Positions 1 through 13,200 of a stretch of 64,000 bases of DNA are shown here, in pieces. The translations under genes and the position numbers were made by a program. The DNA lies in NCBI RefSeq assembly GCF_001039355.2, contig NW_019775581.1:147460-211459 (forward strand), written 5' to 3'. Source of the DNA: Lingula anatina. Lineage: Eukaryota; Brachiopoda; Lingulata; Lingulida; Lingulidae. Under the pieces are notes generated by a model that did no database searches, had not been told where the DNA came from, and saw only the letters and a list, made by a program, of their open reading frames with translations. The stretch's first letter is position 1, and every line of letters begins with the position of its first letter.

Positions 1-125
1 GCTTCGAGCACATGACAATAACTGCCCCGCGTGACAAAACATAAGGTCCCATTCAGAACGAATAGATCTTCCAATCACCATCCACGTAATGAATAGTGCA
101 TCCAAAGATCCCTTCTTCGCGACAG

Positions 126-3020
126 TGCAAACTGATGACTCTCAATGAGCAAGGAACATCTCAGATGGGCACAGAAACGTGCTGGCCACGGTTACCAAGT
201 CTCCATCATGGAACCAAACTGTGGACCAATCTTGCTGGACACTCAGCGAAAAATCGACTCGGTCCAGTTTGCAAATGAGTATATGATTGGAGTAAGCTAT
301 GAAATTGATGAAGTTGGATACCACATTAGCACTGGGCTTTGCATGCCACTAGCTCTCAACCTTGTCAACAACGCCTTGCTGAGGTACCTTGCCGGAGACG
401 AGTACTCCATATCGGTCAACAACCACCCTTTGCCGTCGTATAGTCGCCACATGGATAACGATCTAATGGATGGCAAAGATTACGACAGTGGAAATGATTT
501 ATGGAAGTTGTGGCCCCCTATGATCAGTGTGACCCACACGTGCATTTTCCTGTTTGTGATGTACGTCAGCACTTCTTGGATTTATTTCATAGAGTTCTTT
601 TCGAGCATCCTACTTTTCATATGAAACAATCATGATACACGCACATTTAACACAGTCCTACTCAGATTATTTAGAATGTAGCTCTCGTTAATACAACTGA
701 ATTTCAACCCGACATAGTTTTGTAAGTCAAGTCCGTATTTTCTACATACATTTTTTTTTACTTCAAGCATCTCATATGGACTATCTTTGTTACATATGTA
801 CTCATTTCACAATTTAAAATTTAAAATTGGACAGATGTCGCTCAAATAGGATTTCCTGTTCTAAAGGCGCATATTCTGTCGTCCTGGAAGCTTTCCTCCT
901 CTACATCGTTCCATACCGACTGCTAGACGTGGTGGATATGATGATATGATATGATATGATGACGCCATTTTTCTATCCGGAAATAACGGGTTGGATCTTC
1001 ACAGTGTTGTTTTCTGCCTTCAACTATACTAACACAACTATGAGCCATACTCAGTGCAACATACTGAACAGGTTTGTGCAGTCCTCTGAGGACACATGCT
1101 TTCAAGCTACGTATTGAAAAACTGATTCCAAAAGATGAAAATATCAGTAGTATGTTTGGCCAGATTATAAACATTACGTACGACACGCAACCACACTTCA
1201 TTGTCAATGTAGCTTTGCAACCTGGCGCTATGGTTGTGTAATTTTGAAATGTGATTTATTATCAATCTTGATGTCAGATTTCTATTTTTGATTACATGTC
1301 TTCATAACTTATAAACTGTAAGATGTGTTTGGCAATTCAAAAGCTGAGTCATGTACATGTACATGTGCGGGGGGTCGTAATGAATAAGTTCAATCTGACG
1401 GAAATTAAATTTTAAAATTAATTTCAGAAAAGTATCATCTACGATTTTAATGAATGAAAAAATAAAGCAGACGAGGAACATAATAAGAAAAATTTCGGAA
1501 ACCCGATCAAAATGAGTTATCGTGCAGTTTTCCAACAAATGGTTCGACATTTTAATTAAAATTATGTTACACGGGATGCAACGAGGTTTTTGCCTGTCAC
1601 TTCGCCAAATACGCTTCAATTACATTTAATCTTTATCCATGTATGCTATGTGTAATTGTCAAAGTATAAAAGAAACTTTTACGATCTTAAGTCGCACAAC
1701 AAAAACTTCTTCCAATCTAGGTCCGCCTCTATGTTGGCTACTGCTCCAAATCGTGCTCTCTGATGAGTGACCTGACGTGCCGAGTTGCGAGGTTGCGAGG
1801 AGTCACAGAATCTAATCGGGAGCATGTGATTGATGACGTCATAGAAAGTTGCAGGTGAGTTGTATGGTGTGCAAATATTTTAGGACAAATACAAGGGGCG
1901 TTTCACTTTCCCATTAAAAAGGAAGACGTCAAGTGACACATTTCTCTTGATTTTATTTTTAATCTTGCTCTGTTTGTGAACATTGCATAGGAAGCTGTTA
2001 CAGTCGCGCTCGATGTGAAAAATTGCCATTTGAACTGAGAACCATGGTGCGCAACTGTTAAATAATATATTTGTTTTGATGATGAGTTACCCAGTTGAAC
2101 CGTATGCACACCATACGTATTCTTGGCCTTACCAGGTTATGGTCTACGAAGACAAAATTTTCAATGCTCTTTTTCCTTAATTCTCTGACAGTGCTGGGAC
2201 AGAGAGAAAATAAAGAACAAGAGTCGCGTTGATTGGAAAACCAACCATTATATTCCTGGATGACCCGACAACAAGTATTGATCCATTGTGCAGGAGAAAG
2301 ATATGGTCAGTTCTGCAAGAAATACGTCAACAAGGCACAACGCTAGTGCTGACCACCAACAGGTTTGTGTGGATTGTCCCTTGCTCCCGATCTAGACCAT
2401 TCATGTCTTGTATGCAGTTTGCAGAGACATGGTAATGCCCGAGCAAAATGAGATTTGACTTTCTTCATAAATCACAACGTTCTGTGAGCTTTTTTACCAA
2501 GTTTCTGTTAACTATTACAAATAAGATATCTAGTACCCAGGAAGTAAAACGTAAGTGTTTTTATTAATTTATTTTAAAATAGATGTTTATATATTTTAGC
2601 ACTGATGAAAGTGAAATGCAGTGCACTCGAGTGACAATAATGATCGACCAGCACTTTGTTACTATGGGCAGTCCACAGTCGCTTAAAAATGTGTACGGGG
2701 ACGGCGTTAACATCGAAATACGTCTGACAGATGAAGAGGAAATTGCCACCAACGATCTTATTTCTTTTATAACTTCGCGCCTGCCTGGAGGATACGTGAC
2801 TAAAGAAAACGACTTCACGATAACTTTTAAAGTCTTAAACGAACATATCCGTTGGGGCCAACTCTTTCAAACACTTGAGGAGGCTAGGACCCGCTTTACG
2901 ATTGCAGATTATAGCATCCAGCAGTGTACTTTGGAGGCCGCTTTTCTCCATTTGTCGCGTTCCTTTGTTGCACCTACAAGCGTTGACCACAGCCAAGCAA
3001 CACGTAGCTTTGTGTTGTAA
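126..3020 (+). pseudogene. ABCA-type transporter 3' half, copy 1 (broken)
   Basis: Remnant of the C-terminal half of a full-size ABCA lipid transporter. Visible pieces: extracellular loop and start of membrane domain 2 (about 145-560, with ALNLVNNALLRYLAG and INHPLP-like VNNHPLP as in ABCA1/ABCA3); a membrane exon at 835-1071; NBD2 exons at 1721-1854, 2192-2362 and 2600-3020. Lesions: about 450 bp of the membrane exon is deleted near 569; an ATGAT expansion at 937-960 and a deletion near 1020 damage the next exon; two exons (last membrane segments plus Walker A) are missing between 1071 and 1721; exon 1721-1854 has two in-frame deletions (18 residues in all); the signature exon has an in-frame TAA after ERK. 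The last exon (DESE to SFVL, stop at 3020) is open. The 5' half of the gene (membrane domain 1, NBD1) is absent. Family assignment is firm; inactivity is inferred from the lesions. Confidence 0.85.
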
Positions 3021-3485
3021 AGCATTTTAAAGGCAGACATGTGAGAGAGCCTACATTAGAACAATCACTAATCAGTCACCTTTGGGTACCATATTTAATT
3101 ATTTAAAATGTTTTAATGCAAACGTTCTGCGTTTTGTTTTCACCAAAAAGAGCACAACTGTCAAGAGAAAGGGAATCATGGATAGTAAAGCACAAGCGAT
3201 TAGTTTCACTGTTGATTGTAATATTCCTAAGGGTTTTAGTTGCATGTATAAAAAAAAGCCTTTGGGTGAATTGCATCGTTGAAATTTCAAGATTTTTTAT
3301 GCATGAAGGAACACGTATGCATTAAATACCCTGTACCCACAGATATTCCCATGTTAATGCCGCCTGTCATATGTGAGAAACGATCAACTCTCTATAACAC
3401 AAACATAATAAGTCAGATATATATCAATGTTTTTTTATTTAAGCAGCTCATGATTTTTTTTACATCTGATTGGTCTATTGAATAA

Positions 3486-4030
3486 TTAGGAACTATTCGG
3501 CATATTCTTCAAGTGGTTGTTCTTTAAACAACTCAAACGAATTTCTGCGTCACACATAGACCTGATTATTTTATTGATACATTTTAAGCAGATTTTTCTC
3601 TTGGTTGAATAGTATATAAAAATTGTCAAAACATTTGAAACGATGAGAGTTTTTTCTCTAAAAACGAATTGTACATCTTCATGGGTTGCTAAATTGTAGT
3701 CAACGTAATTCTTGTCCACATCGCCGAAAAATCCAGATAAATTTCTGTGTCGTGTGTCTTGATGCATTGCGTATACGCTATCATCACTATTTTATATAGA
3801 TTCAGTTAAATGTAACCTTTACTCATATACAAGTGACAAGTGGGAATGGGGATAAAGCGGTATGCTCATTTTCAATCAATGATTCGTATTCTCTTTCTGA
3901 AATGAATAACACAACTTTAGGAGTTGCTAAAACGTAATCAACATAATCTTCATCCACGTCGCCGAAGGTCTATCAGCAGTCCAGATAAATTTCTGCATCA
4001 TGTGTTTTAAAACATTTTGTATAATGAGCC
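3486..4030 (-). pseudogene. Duplicated relic exon encoding FGDVD-x2-YVDY motif
   Basis: Two diverged copies of one coding-like segment lie in tandem on the minus strand. The copy at about 3640-3770 reads FFGDVDKNYVDYNLATHED and then VQFVFRE. The copy at about 3890-4010 reads FGDVDEDYVDYVLATPK. Each is preceded by a DAEIYLD-like stretch, and a third partial match (CDAEIRLS) lies near 3530. The FGDVDEDYVDY form is kept in the spacer at about 19260-19360, where the motif continues DVQFIS. Stops interrupt the DAEIYLD part. I do not recognise the family. It could be leftover 3' exons of the neighbouring gene or an unrelated fossil gene. Confidence 0.35.
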
Positions 4031-4681
4031 ATTGCGTTCATTGCTATTTAATATCTTTGTTTATACAGAGATGAGCCAAGGCATACGCAGCAGTTACGAT
4101 AAGTGGTGAATATTACAAAGGTCTAATTCATGGCCATGGGCTTTCTTTTTGTTTTAAAGCTGAGTCAGACATCCTATATTATAACAAAATTCACCGGCTA
4201 AAGCGTCATATTTTTGAAAACTATAACAAAGGACCAGTTCACGGGCTTTCTTTTGCTTTAAAGCCGATTTAGGAACCCTATATTATAACCGTGTTTAATT
4301 GTCAACTTTTTCATGTAATTAAGTTTAAATGTTACTGAAATAACTACTGGTGTGATCAAGAATAAAAAAAAAAAAACATGTTTAAGGTACCTTGAAAAGG
4401 TAAATCCGGACAAAGTAAAATGTTAAGTGTCTGTGCGTGCCAGTAAATAGGGAAATAAATCGCGTTTCAATTTAAATATTCATTTCATCTTTGTCGAACT
4501 TTTCTGTCTTTGCTTCCACAAACTGATCCTTTGTTATGCTTTTTTTCTGTTTCTGTTGTAGTTTCAGAGCACTTGAATCTTCTTCGTTTTTACTTCGGCC
4601 TCCTCCCAGATTCTACCACGAATGTTCTTCGTTTTTACTTCGGTCTCCTCCCAACTTCTATCATAAGGAACCTTAAATAGA

Positions 4682-4720
<39 letters not shown>
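4682..4720. repeat. (ATT)n microsatellite
   Basis: About 13 uninterrupted ATT units. The equivalent tract in the second spacer (about 20068-20079) has only three or four units, so the locus differs in length between array units. Confidence 0.95.
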
Positions 4721-5012
4721 AGTGTGAGTAGTGGAAGTGTTTCCAACAGAAATGTCAAAAATGAAATCGTAGACATTTAATACAATGGTGTTTCAATTTT
4801 CACCGGAATAACGAGATGGTTCAGAGAAGAAAGGTACGGGAAAACCATTTTGCCCGCAGATGCTTCATTTGCAACTTGGGTGTCAGGTTGAATAAAATGA
4901 TTTAAGTGGATTTTTTCCTCCTATTTCAAGCATATGTGGATATATGTCCACACCTTAAAAGAAGAGACAGTGTCGCCGGCGCTGTATTTTTTAGTTAAAA
5001 GTCTAAGATATA

Positions 5013-6673
5013 CAGACTTAACATTTAATATGGAATATTTCAGTTTCGAATGTATGCCTAGGTGAAAATGCGTTTTTTTTCACAAACTCCGATCTCATAT
5101 AAGATATGTGAATAGAGAAGTGTGTATTCAGGTGTATCGCTACCAATTAACTGATTACCAGGTTTGTTGCGCTGCTGCATTATGTAATATGCAGTGATTT
5201 AATTGGGAAGTGCTCCTTTGGGCAGGTCAAAGCTTGGCTTTGGCAAAGCATGGTTCTGTCAAAAAAAGTATCCATATGTCGGCAACTACTGCATAGAAGA
5301 ATTTGAAATTTTGCATGCAAGTGGTCGGGTTCGCAGTGTGTAAAATGAGCTATGCAGTTCTTTACAAATTTGTTAATCTGTGACAGAATGGCGCGAAAAA
5401 GACAGGCATTGCCAGACAAGTAATTGCGCCAAACGAAACGGTCCGCACAGTTTTACAGAGTAATGCCCAGACTGATGAACCTACACAGAGGCCACAACCA
5501 ATGTATTGAAATCTTACTACCAGGGTATAGGACCCACTGTCCTTCGAGATATGCTGTTGCAACTAAACAAAAACCACCCAGTCCGTTCAGAAAGAGGTGT
5601 AAATTACCACCAAAACGCATTTTTCAAGGCCCTTTGCGAACACCAAACTGGTTTTAGCAGGTAAGAATACCAGACGACCTCGGAGGAACCCACTGTGAAC
5701 AGCAAAACATCGTTGTATATTTCTCTATTGAATTGGGGACCTTGACTGTTTCTGGGTTGAACAATGAAATCTCGTGGCTTTCTTTATTGAGGTCAGATTT
5801 CACCTGTACCGCTCAACAGTCAAAACAGAGTTTACAGACATCCAGAAGAGGTCAACGACGAAGCGTGTGCCGCGTGTAAAGTGACTAAGGTCATTAACAG
5901 CGTCAGTATTTGGAGTGGATACCACATTGGTGCCAAAACACCAATGGTAGTCATCGACGAAAACCTGAACCAGATCAAATAAAGAAATAATCTGGGAACC
6001 ACTTGGCTATCATTTGATAGGGGGCACCTTAGGAACAATTTTAGGTTGCATGGTGAGATTGCCGGTTCACAGAGAACACTTTTAATAGCAGTTTACTTAC
6101 TGAACCAAGGGAATGAGCAGCTACCTTGGTCATCAAAATCGCCATATTTGAACCACATAGACAATATGTGGGTAGGCCATTACTCTCCGAATCAATGGCC
6201 TACATGTCCTACAACAAAACTGGACCAAATTGGGCAGATTTTGACCTATGCCTGGAATTTTATTCCAGATTGAACTTTAAAAACCTATCCCATTGGATGC
6301 CTTGCCACTTGAGAGCGCTGGTAGCAGCCAGAAGAAATCAGGCGTAACAACGACCGTTACTGTGACAGGACACTGACATGAGGGTCCTTTTGTGGAGCGT
6401 TAAACTCTTTTACAGACAAAAATTTGGAAAATATGGAGGTCTAAAATATCCCTTTTAATGGTTGTTGTATGACATAGAATAGTCAATGTGTTTTTGTTTG
6501 CTTCTCTGGCGAATTCCATGAAATGAAATGATGTCACAATGACATGAAAGAGATAATAAACAGTTATTAAAACACGATTTTGATCCCTATTTTCATTTAT
6601 CAGTCTGCAAAATAGGAAAAATCCTGATGAAAAATTATTTGGAAAAAAAATTCCATATTAAATGTCAAGTCTG
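5013..6673 (+). mobile_element. Tc1/mariner-type DNA transposon with terminal inverted repeats
   Basis: A 1.66-kb insertion with terminal inverted repeats of about 26 bp. The left end begins CAGACTTAACATTTAATATG, and the right end is its near-perfect reverse complement (one mismatch, TTGAC for TTAAC). TA dinucleotides flank both ends (5011-5012 and 6674-6675), the target duplication typical of Tc1/mariner. The empty site is visible in array unit C at about 20362-20380, where the flanking AAGATA and TATTGAGAC are joined through a single TA. The element therefore inserted after the unit duplicated, or was lost precisely from unit C. Its transposase is decayed. Confidence 0.85.
5380..6346 (+). 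pseudogene. Decayed Tc1-like transposase
   Basis: Fragments in several frames match the Tc1/mariner transposase order. A stretch like GYHIGAKTPMVVIDENLNQI (about 5920-5980) corresponds to the usual region after the second catalytic Asp. LPWSSKSPYLNHIDNMW (about 6120-6172) corresponds to the W-P-A-K-S-P-D-L-N-P-I-E-N-x-W block holding the third catalytic residue. Here the SPDLNPIE Asp and Glu are replaced (PYLNHID). A C-terminal MPCHLRALVAARRNQA follows at about 6298-6345. Several frameshifts and stops make it non-functional. Family membership is recognised from motifs; the N-terminal part is barely recognisable. Confidence 0.75.
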
Positions 6674-6911
6674 TATATTGAGACAAGGTGGATTTTTACA
6701 TGAGACCGACAGTTGTTATTGCCATTCTGTAGTGAAGACAAAAGCATTCAAATAAGGCTCAGATTAGGCATGTTCTGGGTTTCAATGTGAACTAAAAACC
6801 TGATTGACTGGTAATTAAGCCATTTTTAACCCCTCCCCCCAAAAAAAAAAAAAAAAACTCTCTGAAATTAACATTTCAACAATATTTCGGTTGATTTATT
6901 AAAGAGGACGT

Positions 6912-8408
6912 CTAAAACAGCCAAATAAACATTTCGACAAAGTTATCCCCAATATAAAGGCAACTTACTTGAGTTTTTGTTGTTGTACAACTCTGAGGTA
7001 TGTTGCACATGCTTGGATCTGTTATTGAGTATTTGAGGTCGTATGCACAATAGATATGGCTGGCTATACTGACTGTGGGTGTGTCGTCTTTCCCGTCGTC
7101 TGTCTTGTTGGCTGTCTTGTTGGGCTTCACGACGATTGTCTCGAAGAGTGTCGCTTTGGCTGTCCCGTTGTCTGCGCCTTGTAAACAAAGAATGGTTGTT
7201 AAAGTGGCAAGAAACAAAGTAATTTCACTCTTTATACGTGCACTGTGTTAATTCTCATGTTAGGAATCTGTGTCATACTTGAACTAGATTCGGCTAATAC
7301 GTCTTCTTTCTTTGCAAACGCGTTTTCTCTTTTTCTTGTTGTAATGCACACTTATTTATATGAAAACATATATTTATGATTTTTTATAATAAATTAAGTC
7401 AACCGCATGTCTTCGCCTACCTTTTTCTTTTTTATCTACAGTAAGTAAATTACTTTTGTGAAAATAGTTAAAATCATGTATGAATATCAAATGGCGCAAA
7501 TTTTATCACGTGCCTGAAGGCAAAGACATAATGTGAAAACATGATCATTTACCTATTCCGAACATCTTCTTAAATACCAGGAAGTTTGATTTTGCTTGGG
7601 TAATGTATGTGTAATTGTAGACCATCCCATCCTCTTCTTTGTCCATTTTACAGATAAAAGCGTCCATGTCCCCTCGGCCAACTCCGAGAGTAACGTAATC
7701 GTCACATGCTGCCATTCCTGTAAAAGAAGAAAAGCAATTTAAGATTTAGCTTTCAACATGCCTTACATTAAGAAGTTAAATTTTGGAAAAACTGTTTTGC
7801 ATAATTACAATCCCTAATTGCAAAACATGTGTCTAAGATGCAATAATTATTTTTGTAGCACTTGATCGTGCTTATAGTATCGAAAAAGCTTGGGAAAATA
7901 TGCCCTTCCGAAGTTTTATCCACCATTAGCCTAATTATGGTTTCAGAAAAATGTTGTGACAATAAAGATGCAGATGCGATTTCTATCAGGTTTCTCGATT
8001 GTCAAGAAAAGATAATTTTGTTGTTTCATTTAATTTTACATCATTTTATTGCACATGTACCACCATGTGTTAATCTGCAAAATGAAATGGTTTTATTCTT
8101 ATAATTATAATTATTATTATTGGTTCTAAATCGTATTTCTTCTCTATTCGCATTTGCCTCTATATGAAAAACTACGCATTCAATTAAGTACAAAGTATCT
8201 GGCCAATAGCGTATCTAGGTGGGGTACAGTGACAACTAGTAACGTGTCTTCTCCTTAAATTCGTAGGTACAATCCCTCCCCAAATGTCCCCTTCTAATCT
8301 CTCAAAATAATGACATTTACCTGGAATGCAAAGAAAGTCGGTTGCGAGACTTCTACTTCCCGGTATACTTTGCTCCGTGCAATTTCCGTCCTCGCTTATT
8401 ACGTATTC
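6912..8408 (-). CDS. Ependymin-related-like secreted protein, copy A (exons 3-5 only)
   Basis: The 3' three exons of a five-exon gene: exon 3 at 8321-8408, exon 4 at 7553-7717, exon 5 at 6912-7177. Acceptor and donor sites (GTAAAT twice) agree in phase with copies B and C. The product segment holds N-glycosylation sequons (NCT, NRS, NYT, NGT, NKT) and ends with YSITDPSMCNIPQSC, resembling the DPS-x3-PP-x-C C-terminus of ependymins. The ORF stops at a TAG at 6912, 12 bp before an AATAAA signal (6895-6900, minus strand). A strong donor-like GTAAGT at 6963-6968 leaves open that exon 5 is spliced further. Exons 1-2 are missing because the sequence breaks at the n at 10194; only the intron part upstream of exon 3 (to 10193) is present. 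Confidence 0.6.
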
Positions 8409-10193
8409 CTTTAACTAAAATGTATGAAATAAATCACGGAATAAAAAAACAAAGAATTAATTATCAAAATTGGCAACAGAGATTAAACAGTGAAGAAATG
8501 TTAGGGCGTTATCTTTACTTTAATCTTGAGTGAACTTGGTGTTGTTATCGAGGCCATTTATATGGGTCTACTTTTCTCAGTGGTAACAAACACGTCATCA
8601 ACAAACAAACAATGGTTTAATATGGACTAAGCAATGCTAATGATTATGCATACCGGTAGGTTTAAAGGAGTTCATTAAGTTGTAAAAACCTACATTTGGT
8701 AAAATAGCTTTCATCTCGCTTTCTTGTAAAATAGTTATCTTGATATTCGCGCAACTTAACATTAATTAGGGCTTTAAGAGCAAAAGCTTTGCTGTTTTAT
8801 CGCCCACCCCACACACAGTTGCACAGAGCGTTGCAAATAAACCCTCATCGTCAGTTTTGCTTTTTTGTAACTCAGTGTGCGATAGTGATCGGTTTCCGGC
8901 GTAACTTTACACCTATGATCACTAAAATTGGCATGGTTGACGACTAGACTGTGAACAAAAAATCGGTGCCAGGATTTGGTTTCACATTTTTGTTTGAGAG
9001 ATCTGAGTCCATTTTAATGCCTCTTGAAACAAAAGCATTATATTTCCTCTTTCCTGATAAAGTCTGGAGTTTTCTTTCAAGACAATTTTCTCTAGCCGAT
9101 AAACAGTGGTTATAGATAACTGATAAGGCAGATCTGTTTGAAAGTGACATTACAATTTTCATCCCAAAAACGATGTTGTTACGCCATTAGTTCGCATTAG
9201 CAAATTTATCCCGGTATATTTTTGATGTGACAGCATTATTGCATGACATAACAATGCTTATTTTCGCAACATATAAGCGACTATGGAAATAAATCACTGC
9301 GTAACGAAATCCCTTTATCTTAACCTTTAATTATGAATTAAACTATACGACACCCCGTACACAGCCGCTTTTCAAGTGGCGTTCTACTTACAGTATAGTT
9401 GAAGAATTTTTATATAGACAGGCATATGACTTTAAGAAGGTTTTCAACCCCTCAGGTAAGGAAAGCAAATGATCAATGATCACGGGTTGTTGTCTAGGTA
9501 GTATATGATGGCATGCTATCGTGTATATCGGGCGAGGGGGTAACAGTGCATTATTTGTCATACATACAAAGGGAAATCGTGCGTGTTCCCCACCAAAACC
9601 CCCTAACTTTGAATAGAACACGCTGATATCACCGCGCATGGGGTGATATTAAAGAATGGACTTTTCCCGCGTTTACTGCCTAATTGTGGTCACCGTCCAA
9701 TCATTTTCATTTGCGTGAATGGTTTGTGGTTGCTTGTGTATTGACAGGGACATGGGTCAGTGGTTTTCTGTGAGTAGTTGGCTGATTTCCTGCCCATCTT
9801 TCGCACGTGGCAGTCACTCCGTCTCATTCATTGTATCGGTTCCTGCAATTCTTTTGTTTTGATATCACCCCCATGGTATGTATAGTTTGAAAACGCACCT
9901 GGGAGGTAGATAGTGACAGCTCAGTCTGATATCTCAACCTGATAACTACCTCTTATATCAGACAGCATCGTCAGGTTTTGCGTCACAGGTCACGTGTCCG
10001 TGTGGCACATTAAATTCCAGAGCAAGTGAAAGGCGCAGTTTGTCTATAAGCTCGATATTAACGAAGGGAGCAACTAATTTATTTTGGTATGGCTATCTAT
10101 ATAAGGGCAAGATATCCGAAGGTTATCCACCGCTCAAGTCATTCTGTAATTGAAACACATCCTTTTCAGGAACCCTACCTGTCTCTAATCTTC
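8409..10193 (-). other. Intron 2 of ependymin-like copy A, cut by assembly break
   Basis: Matches the intron between exons 2 and 3 in copies B (11752-13077) and C (22039-23643). It also contains about 600 bp absent from copy B at the equivalent place (8520-8750 and 9490-9880). No coding sequence is seen. It stops at the n at 10194, about 230 bp short of the expected exon 2. Confidence 0.7.
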
Positions 10194-10194
10194 N
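10194..10194. other. Unsized gap or contig join
   Basis: A single n. The left flank is intron 2 of the minus-strand gene. The right flank restarts at the 3' end of the same gene in another copy (the AATTAACATTTCAAC sequence seen also at 6867). Register jumps across it, so the true distance is unknown. Confidence 0.85.
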
Positions 10195-10210
10195 CTCTAA
10201 AATTAACATT

Positions 10211-13200
10211 TCAACAATATTTCGGTTGATTTATTAAAGAGGACGTCTCAAACAGCCAAATAAACATTTCAACAAAGTTATCCCCAATATAAAGGCAACT
10301 TACTTGAGTTTTTGTTTTTGTACAACTCTGAGGTATGTTGCACATGCTTGGATCTGTTATTGAGTATTTGAGGTCGTATGCACAATAAGTATGGCTGGCT
10401 ATACTGACTGTGGGTGTGTCGTCTTTCCCGTCGTCTGTCTGGTTGGCTGTCTTGTTGGGCTTCACGACGAATGTCTCGAAGAGTGTCGCTTTGGCTGTCC
10501 CGTTGTCTGCGCCTTGTAAACAAAGAATGGTTGTTAAAGTGGCAAGAAACAAAGCAATTTCACTCTTTATACGTGCACTGTGTTAATTCTCATGTTAGGA
10601 ATCTGTGTCATACTTGAACTAGATTCGGCTAATACGTCTTCTTTCTTTGCAAACGCGTTTTCTCTATTTCTTGTTGTAATGCACACTTATTTATATGAAA
10701 ACATATATTTATGATTTTTTATAATAAATTAAGTCAACCGCATGCCTTCGCCTACCTTTTTCTTTTTTATCTACAGTAAGTAAATTACTTTTGTGAAAAT
10801 AGTTAAAATCATGTATGAATATCAAATGGCGCAAACTTTGTTTTATCACGTGCCTGAAGGCAAAGACATAATGTGAAAACGTGATCATTTACCTATTCCG
10901 AACATCTTCTTAAATACCAGGAAGTTGGATTTTGCTTGGGTAATGTATGTGTAATTGTAGACCATCCCATCCTCTTCTTTGTCCATTTTACAGATAAAAG
11001 CGTCCATGTCCCCTCGACCAACTCCGAGAGTAACGTAATCGTCACATGTGGCCATTCCTTTAAAAGAAGAAAAGCAATTTAAGATTTAGCTTTCAACATG
11101 CCTTAGTGTAAGAAGTTAAATTTTGGGAAAACTGTTTTGTATATTTACAATCCCTAAATGCAAAGCATGTGTCAAAGTTGTAATAATTATTTATGTAGCA
11201 CTTGATCGTGGCTATTGTATCGAAAAAAGCTTGACAAAATATGCTCTTGTGAAGTTTTATCCACCATTAGCCTAATTATGGTTTCAGAAAAATGCTGTGA
11301 CAATAAAGATGCAGATGCGATTTCCATTAGGTTTCTCGATTGCCAAGAAAAGATAATTTTATTATGTTTCATTTAATTTTACATCATTTTATTGCACATG
11401 TACCAACATGTGTTTAGCTGCAAAATGAAATGGTTTTATTCTTATAATTATAATTATTATTATTGGTTCTACATCGTATTTCTGCTCTATTCGCATTTGC
11501 GTCTATATGAAAAACTACGCATTCAATTAAGTACAAAGTATCTGGCCAATAGCGTATCTAGGTGGGGTACAGTGACAACTAGCAACGTGTCCTCTCCTTA
11601 AATTCGTAGGTACAATCCCTCCCCAAATGTCCCCTTCTATTCTCTCAAAATAATGACATTTACCTGGAATGCAAAGAAAGTCGGTTGCGAGACTTCTATT
11701 TCCCGGTATACTTTGCTCTGTGCAATTTCCGTCCTCGCTTATTACGTATTCCTTTAACTAAAATGTATGAAATAAATCACAGAATAAAAAAACAAAGAAT
11801 TAATAATCAAAATTAACAAAAGAGATTTAATAGTGAAGAAATGCTAGGGCAACTTAGCGTAACTTAAAACTAATTAGGGCTTTAATAGCAGAAGCTTTGC
11901 TGTTTTATTCCCTACCCCACACTGCTGCACAAAGGGTTGCAAAGCGTTCGTCGTCAGTTCTGCTTTTTTTGTAACTCGGTGTGAGATAGTGATCGGTTTC
12001 CGGCGTAACTTTACACCTATGATCACTAAAATTGGCATGGTTGACGACTGGGCTGTGAACAAAAATCCGGTGCCTGGATTTGGCTTCACATTTTTGTTTG
12101 AGAGATCTGAGTCCATTTTGATGCCCCTTATATTGCCTCTTTCTTTATAAAGTCTGGAGTTATCCTTCTAGGCAATTTTCTCCAGCCGATAAACGGTGAG
12201 GCAGATCTGTTTGAAAGCGACATTACAATTTTCATCCTTAAAACGATGTTGTTACGTCATTAGTTCGCATAAGCAAATTTATCCCGGTATATTTTTGATG
12301 TGACAGAATTATTGCAACAATGCATATTTTCGCAATATATAAGCGACTATGGAAATAAATCACAACGTAACGAAATCCCTTTATCTTAACCTTTAAATAT
12401 AAATAAAACTACACGACATCTCCGCACACAGCCGTTTTTCAAGTGCCGTTCTACTTAGTTGAAGAATTTTATGTAGACAGGCATATGACTTTAAGGCTTT
12501 CAACCCCTCAGGTAAGGAAAGCAAATGATCAATGATCACGGGTTGTTGTCTAGAGTTTGAAAACGCACCTGGCAGGTAGATAGTGACAGCTCAGTCTGAT
12601 ATCTCAACCTGATAACTACCTCTTATATCAGACAGCTTCGTCAGGTATTACGTCACAGGTCACGTGTCCGTGTGGCTCATTAATTTCCATAGCAAGTGAA
12701 AGGCGCAGTTTTCTATAAGCTGGATATTTACGAAGGGAGCAACTAATTTATTTTGGTATGGCAATCTATATAAGGGCAAAATATCCGAAGGTTATCCACC
12801 GCAAAAGTCATTCTGTAATTGAAACACACCCTTTTCAAGAACACTGCCTGTCTCTAATTTTTCGCGTAACTAGGACCAAAAAGTAATGCGGGGTATTTTG
12901 TATCGGGATATATTACTGAACATTCATCGTCAAATTCGTTTTCGGGTCCTATTTTTCTAATAAGTATCGCCACGAGCGAAAAAGAAAAGATAGACAAATG
13001 CTATATCTGACATAACTGCCTGTCCTTAGAGTTGGGAGACAAAATAATCAAGAAGAGACATTAATTGTTATACTTACGTCATTGTAATCGTAAATGGTCT
13101 GAATTACTGAAGACGTGTCTCCTTCAACTCTGGTTTCCAAAACACACGCCGTTAAATTGGCCAAGTATAAGCCAATTGTGGACGACGACTGAAAGATGAA

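Larger units (their letters stand above)
3021..5010. other. Spacer of tandem unit (first copy)
   Basis: Non-coding spacer between the ABCA 3' end and the ependymin-like gene. It is repeated with high similarity at 18404-20598, 27313-28245 and 30241-31175. It holds relic minus-strand exons (separate entry), an (ATT)n tract and poly-T/poly-A runs. No intact gene is seen. Confidence 0.8.

Noticed and set aside
5180..5562. Minus-strand frames within the transposon
   Set aside because: They are opposite to the decayed transposase and match no family.
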